Of a stretch of 41,953 nt of DNA, positions 40,501 to 41,953 are shown piece after piece. Source of the DNA: an uncultured Candidatus Saccharibacteria bacterium (GTDB lineage Bacteria > Patescibacteriota > Saccharimonadia > Saccharimonadales > AWTP1-31); contig CAJAXB010000015.1 in the NCBI GenBank assembly GCA_903946795.1, forward strand, positions 1 through 41,953. The letters run 5' to 3'. Under the pieces are notes generated by a model. The model searched no databases, was not told where the DNA came from, and saw only the letters and a program-made list of their open reading frames with translations. Made by a program: the position numbers and the translations under genes. Position 1 is the first letter of the stretch. Every line of letters begins with the position of its first letter.

Positions 40501-40889
40501 AGCCCTACAGCATATTCAGTGGGTCTGTTAATATATAGCCCCGTGATCGAGTAGTTTCGTCCGTCCAAGCTTCCTGAAAAATTTATTGGTTGGAATCCTT
40601 GTCCATTATTCCAGTTGACCGTATCGTTACAATCAATGTCTTGTGTAAGCACAAAATAGTTGGTTGGTGCAGTGTTCATTTCCTGCAGTTGTGCGCAGTT
40701 GGTGATACGATATGGCACATCAAGCGTACCTTCTCCGACACCGCTAAACGCTTTTGCGGTATTTGGGCTGACAACTGAAATATAATAAACACCAGTAAAA
40801 AGTGCTATCAATGCAAAGAAAGATAGACCTAAAATTCTAATTCTTTTGGTAGAACCCCCAAAAAATTGTTTTTGCTCCTGAATTTTCAT
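34521..40889 (-). CDS. GLUG/FN3 adhesin fused to a histidine kinase (2122 aa)
   Basis: One uninterrupted frame. Residues 1-45 hold a signal/anchor (LSFFALIALFTGVYYI). Residues 50-400 begin with the PYRITNCAQLQEMN module and GLUG repeats. Two fibronectin III domains span about 420-606 (LRIRAMSDFGS-type strands: YDFRIRAMSDFGSGLYSN, YEFQISAVNAAGNGPWS). GLUG repeats continue from 610 to about 1530 (GGLSGV, NSYATGNV). A proline-rich linker (PTAPTPPTPPTPITPVIPP) follows at about 1630. A helix (SLPYLFILLLLLLAALYSW) leads to a HisKA-like box with H1745 (TTHYLNTPSAIMGG), a two-helix hairpin at about 1817-1868, and an HATPase with VLDNAVKFSNDGG, DQGIGISSDK and YEGIGLDLYADKVI. All catalytic motifs are readable. 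It probably senses surface contact; no regulator gene adjoins. Confidence 0.92.
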   Translation of the reverse strand: MKIQEQKQFFGGSTKRIRILGLSFFALIALFTGVYYISVVSPNTAKAFSGVGEGTLDVPYRITNCAQLQEMNTAPTNYFVLTQDIDCNDTVNWNNGQGFQPINFSGSLDGRNYSITGLYINRPTEYAVGLFSYTTNASFVTNLRFLNGPATTGQVAINGGSNVGVIAGELLSGIQLKNIYSELNVQGNSQSTNVGGLAGINRGYISYAKVTGLVSLSQSDLTERNANLGGIAGLMDGYNNSTGSLIDSYSVSDISMGTNDSNNFSGLNCGGIVGYSDAFSTVAKDYSTGNIFCSANSANQGGIVGRVARYSSDDPTNNPQIVNNFTLSSVTGSLGYKGGIVGNLEINDLDITSNYFDSTAVELSECAGTVASACTAVNTDGSEPGYFYDSNRAVYGTWDRTSDWELTGSALPTLKQRSVRANPPTDLLVTRDGNDFDISWTASAVEGGRSDGITDYQIYYRNHGSDQYSWAYYDDGISTNTSAVLSGLTIPGNYDFRIRAMSDFGSGLYSNEYNFATGMPETAPQNIQNTPAAKSFTFNWDAVETATSYQLRYRKTGATDWVENGIIEYSNLQAIIRGLSEQTSYEFQISAVNAAGNGPWSDIITASTTAVINHTISNCGELQGMRDDLDGAYILTANIDCDGVNFQPVGNGKLFFAGSLDGRGYTISNLTIDVTTTNDGTKYEGAGLFGVVAGANLQNIKISNSSVSGIANLVPEIDTDGNGLPDAPTLPVDPANPQIPTQEEAINAGQTAGQQTIGGVETLTRWALGTVAGVVGGSGTYSNIQVNNTIVSGAVSGGVFGIVIPLSTFTTTNNVLLDFEGQDTSLTLDNLSSNGSVFGFISGGIVAIAASRPDLQSPEPVTLTIQNSSSSASVEANIGGGLLGVGSSRAALALLGIQDNTPTQIRDTLSSQNVIIRNSSASGLVSACQAPSQVRVGALGGLIGAGSGVSIESSSASGAVSTCSASTLDEQVFGNAYGGVMGGLSGALLQSRIVNSHATGAVRAINTLPADTNKYPVYIGVAGGLSGIMLNSGDQNGNYVISNSYATGNVNAESPTGLVSINAGLVGVYAGSGTIQSSYATGQVKNTMQSTSQGGASISGGLVGVGIGIDVPYTLGLILQEPIAPTYGLVINNSYATGEVRNTKIGPGVNATISGGATGVMLGKVTLANSHALGNVVNDNRESIEVDTGVDGEAVIETVSKNDNSISIAGGLSGVAIGSDIVPIISPDVVDPATAPAAIRIDSTFAKGSVNGIIAGGLLGSGELSLSINKSYATGSVRGSLAGGIAGQLGSLSGVATAFLAGAISEIGTVSVPILGINLATYLDDSRPIDVTNTYATSNVTGLRNVFTLNPNERDPGATFVNNVSTYTPSAIGGLVGVYAAPGGLLENSYASGAISMPTVSFPQDRRPNQLKLPEIPSVAGGIIGVNFAIPKPNITKITSPEASGITDLNEFVSKPQTIRNVFSASPLSITGDTLTAGFSGLTLSPIGAVVGNDISDSNILSQSNNYFDRSKITVNDCVGPSGSAYDVVNTAYKTEYIPDANDNNLIEPNFPENWASMYIDPVVKRPSCNLVNENNKQQNYFINNKTNAPLTSWNFNGLWYTQQKDYPKFVAGAVSPENPGVGPTAPTPPTPPTPITPVIPPTEITSSFTNPTTVGYVRNIAKKLGKVNANPQRVKGLKVLIGSVPPIVAQSLPYLFILLLLLLAALYSWQALRQYSELSEYRRSLLRVIATKESVDNFLAITTHYLNTPSAIMGGAVELLTALKKITKEKAEMLTKAIKKNTDDVQQLLVDNQVSGAQSTKDLKQIHAKQTNPLFKREVWIPALISLWLIILANIMFMYAEVFSRSRIRIGIEVLLFTLSLALVVLAYRYRDMLEDTKRLAREQLRIEKELYDKRSAFIPKAAATIGANVTAIRNAGAGLKAIPQSNLFFNGLAKLEEVSVALNNLTMFADVSDNPPLFDITTYVNRVIREMQTKAQEKKITIVSDIDLGVVSRIQPAEMKQVFTSVLDNAVKFSNDGGTVNVTLHRRFNKIVMTVKDQGIGISSDKLPSLLRPFTRGTDSMQYNYEGIGLDLYADKVIIDKLGGKISITSQLNKGTTVIVALPLNRAPAKGASAIAINTA

Positions 40890-40938
40890 GCAATAAGATA
40901 TATTACCCTCTATACAATACCAAAAATTTCGGTTATGC

Positions 40939-40972
40939 TAAAATCAAGTTTATAAAAAAGTAGTGCGAGGAG
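40939..40972 (+). promoter_or_regulatory. Extended -10 and RBS of the 40979 gene
   Basis: TGC-TAAAAT has its hexamer at 40939-40944; GAGGAG at 40967-40972 precedes the GTG start. The adhesin-kinase gene diverges 90 nt away. Confidence 0.5.
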
Positions 40973-40978
40973 AGTCGA

Positions 40979-41443
40979 GTGAAGGATCAACCAAATAATC
41001 AATCTGCACCTGCAGTGAACGGCAAAAATATCCTAAAGAATAAAAAGCAACTATCTCTTATTCTGGGTGTAGTTTTGGTTCTCGTTCTCAGTACTGGTAT
41101 TGCATTCTACTCTGGCATCCAGGTAGGAAAAAAAGAAGCGACAAAGGCAATAAATCGAAAAATTGGCGATTTCTTAAACCCACTAACTGCATTAGCGACT
41201 AATCCACTCTTTCCTGACTCAATCGTAGGAAAAGTTACTAATGTGAACGGTAAGTCCATTACTGTTAAACGAATAGATGGTAAGACTGAAACAATAAGTA
41301 TCACCGACAAAACACTCATAACTCAGAATACCAAGACTCTCTCAACATCAGATATCAAAAAAGATGCTAATGTAACGGTATTCACTGCAAAGAGTGCAAA
41401 CAAGGATTCTCTGAGTGCTGCTCGAATTATCGTTCGATCGTAG
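40979..41443 (+). CDS. Membrane-anchored protein with DUF5666-like domain
   Basis: A 154-residue protein with a GTG start after GAGGAG. A polar N-terminus precedes one helix (LSLILGVVLVLVLSTGIAFY), then a coil-like segment and a small beta domain near residues 78-153: SIVGKVTNVNGKSITVKRID, GKTETISITDKTLITQNTKT, SDIKKDANVTVFTAKSANKD, LSAARIIV. This is the pattern of DUF5666 domains (GxVxxxxxxxxTVxxxxGxxxTVxxxxxTxI). The domain lies outside the membrane. It is convergent with lepA, with no gap between their ends. Confidence 0.75.
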   Translation: MKDQPNNQSAPAVNGKNILKNKKQLSLILGVVLVLVLSTGIAFYSGIQVGKKEATKAINRKIGDFLNPLTALATNPLFPDSIVGKVTNVNGKSITVKRIDGKTETISITDKTLITQNTKTLSTSDIKKDANVTVFTAKSANKDSLSAARIIVRS

Positions 41444-41953
41444 TTAGTCTCGCTTTAGCATAACGGTAAAGGCTTCTGCAGGAATATCAACTTTTCCAAA
41501 ACGCTTCATGCGCTTCTTACCTTTTGCCTGTTTTGCTAATACTTTTTTCTTACGAGATACGTCACCACCGTACAGTCCTGTTGTCACGTCTTTTCGATAG
41601 GCTGAAATATCTTCTCGTGCTATAAACTTTCCTCCAATGCCTGCTTGCAGTGCAACCTGGAAGTTTTGTCTTGGTATTACTTCTTTTAGTTTAGTAACGA
41701 TTTCACGTCCAAGTCTTTGTGATTCACTTCTGTGTACCATGACACTGAGTGCTTCTACCATCTCGCCTGCAACATAGAAATCGACCTTTACAAGATCTTC
41801 TGCACGGTAATCATCAAGCTCGTAATTAAAGCTACCGTACCCGCTTGTAACACTCTTTAGCTGGTCGTAGAAATCAGTCAAGAGGTTGGCAAGAGGGGCC
41901 TCAAATGAAACGAGGGCTAACTGAGCGTCGACGTAGCTTAGATTTTTCTGAAT
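41444..41953 (-). CDS. lepA: Elongation factor 4 (LepA), C-terminal part
   Basis: The frame has no stop before the window edge, so this is the 3' part of a larger gene; the internal TTG at 41879-41881 is not its start. About 169 residues are visible: SFEAPLANLLTDFYDQLKSV, TSGYGSFNYELDDYRAEDLV, VHRSESQRLGREIVTKLKEV, IPRQNFQVALQAGIGGKFIA, REDISAYRKDVTTGLYGGDV and KGKKRMKRFGKVDIPAEAFT. This is the LepA-specific C-terminal domain with the RKDVTxxxYGGDxxRK and GKKRMK motifs. LepA acts on stalled ribosomes as a GTPase. The gene runs into the next window. Confidence 0.95.
   Translation of the reverse strand: MQKNLSYVDAQLALVSFEAPLANLLTDFYDQLKSVTSGYGSFNYELDDYRAEDLVKVDFYVAGEMVEALSVMVHRSESQRLGREIVTKLKEVIPRQNFQVALQAGIGGKFIAREDISAYRKDVTTGLYGGDVSRKKKVLAKQAKGKKRMKRFGKVDIPAEAFTVMLKRD

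Overview
The window looks like a chromosome segment of a Patescibacteria/CPR bacterium, most probably a Candidatus Saccharibacteria (TM7) lineage. This is an inference from gene content: moderately AT-rich, tightly packed genes; large GLUG-repeat surface proteins; a MurA with a fused helix-turn-helix; small CPR-style stress and envelope genes; and no biosynthetic operons. TGA ends genes normally (murB, the GGDEF gene), so the glycine-recoded TGA of Gracilibacteria/SR1 is excluded. Promoters share an extended -10 (TGN-TANNAT). In many genes this lies only 6-8 nt before the ATG, so leaderless mRNAs should be common. Other genes (lemA, glyA, dnaK, HdeD) have good Shine-Dalgarno sites.

Layout. 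1-8590: a partial membrane protein, a RimK/RimB-like pair, a lipid kinase, YaaA, an operon of DUF1801, nucleoside deaminase and rhodanese, a GLUG surface protein with an APSTG-like C-terminal anchor, and a glycosyltransferase/polysaccharide deacetylase operon. 8590-15414: an accessory island ending at tRNA-Lys(CTT). Its core, 9554-15414, is a gene-cassette array. Five copies of one 31-nt site (9554, 10283, 10885, 14333, 14775), all in the same orientation, separate unrelated minus-strand genes: a membrane protein, a DUF952 protein, a truncated GLUG fragment plus a giant GLUG protein, a P-loop kinase, and a broken HEAT-repeat gene. Most cassette genes carry their own extended -10 just behind a hairpin or other upstream flank, and several sites overlap the stop codon of the gene before them. 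The first 10 nt of the site and its flank resemble the 3' end and trailer of tRNA-Lys. No recombinase gene is visible in the window.

15467-24733: a PAS histidine kinase, LemA and a TPM-domain protein, tRNA-Arg(TCG), an HTH regulator, murB, glyA, the HTH-MurA fusion, a GGDEF protein behind a structured leader, and a small tail-anchored protein. 24735-29898: the heat-shock cluster gmk-like, hrcA, grpE, dnaK, dnaJ on the minus strand, with CIRCE operators before hrcA (one) and dnaK (two). 29941-34514: Bcp peroxiredoxin, an ion channel, an AI-2E family permease and several small membrane proteins (HdeD, LssY C-terminal). 34521-40889: a single 2122-residue protein joining a huge GLUG/fibronectin-III ectodomain to a histidine kinase. 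40979-41953: a small membrane-anchored protein and the C-terminal part of LepA running off the end.

The two most notable items are (1) the tRNA-Lys-linked array of leaderless gene cassettes with a constant 31-nt site, and (2) the adhesin-histidine kinase fusion, which could be a direct contact sensor in an episymbiotic cell. The array also holds a chimeric GLUG protein related to the chromosomal ones, so surface variation and contact sensing may be linked; that link is inference.
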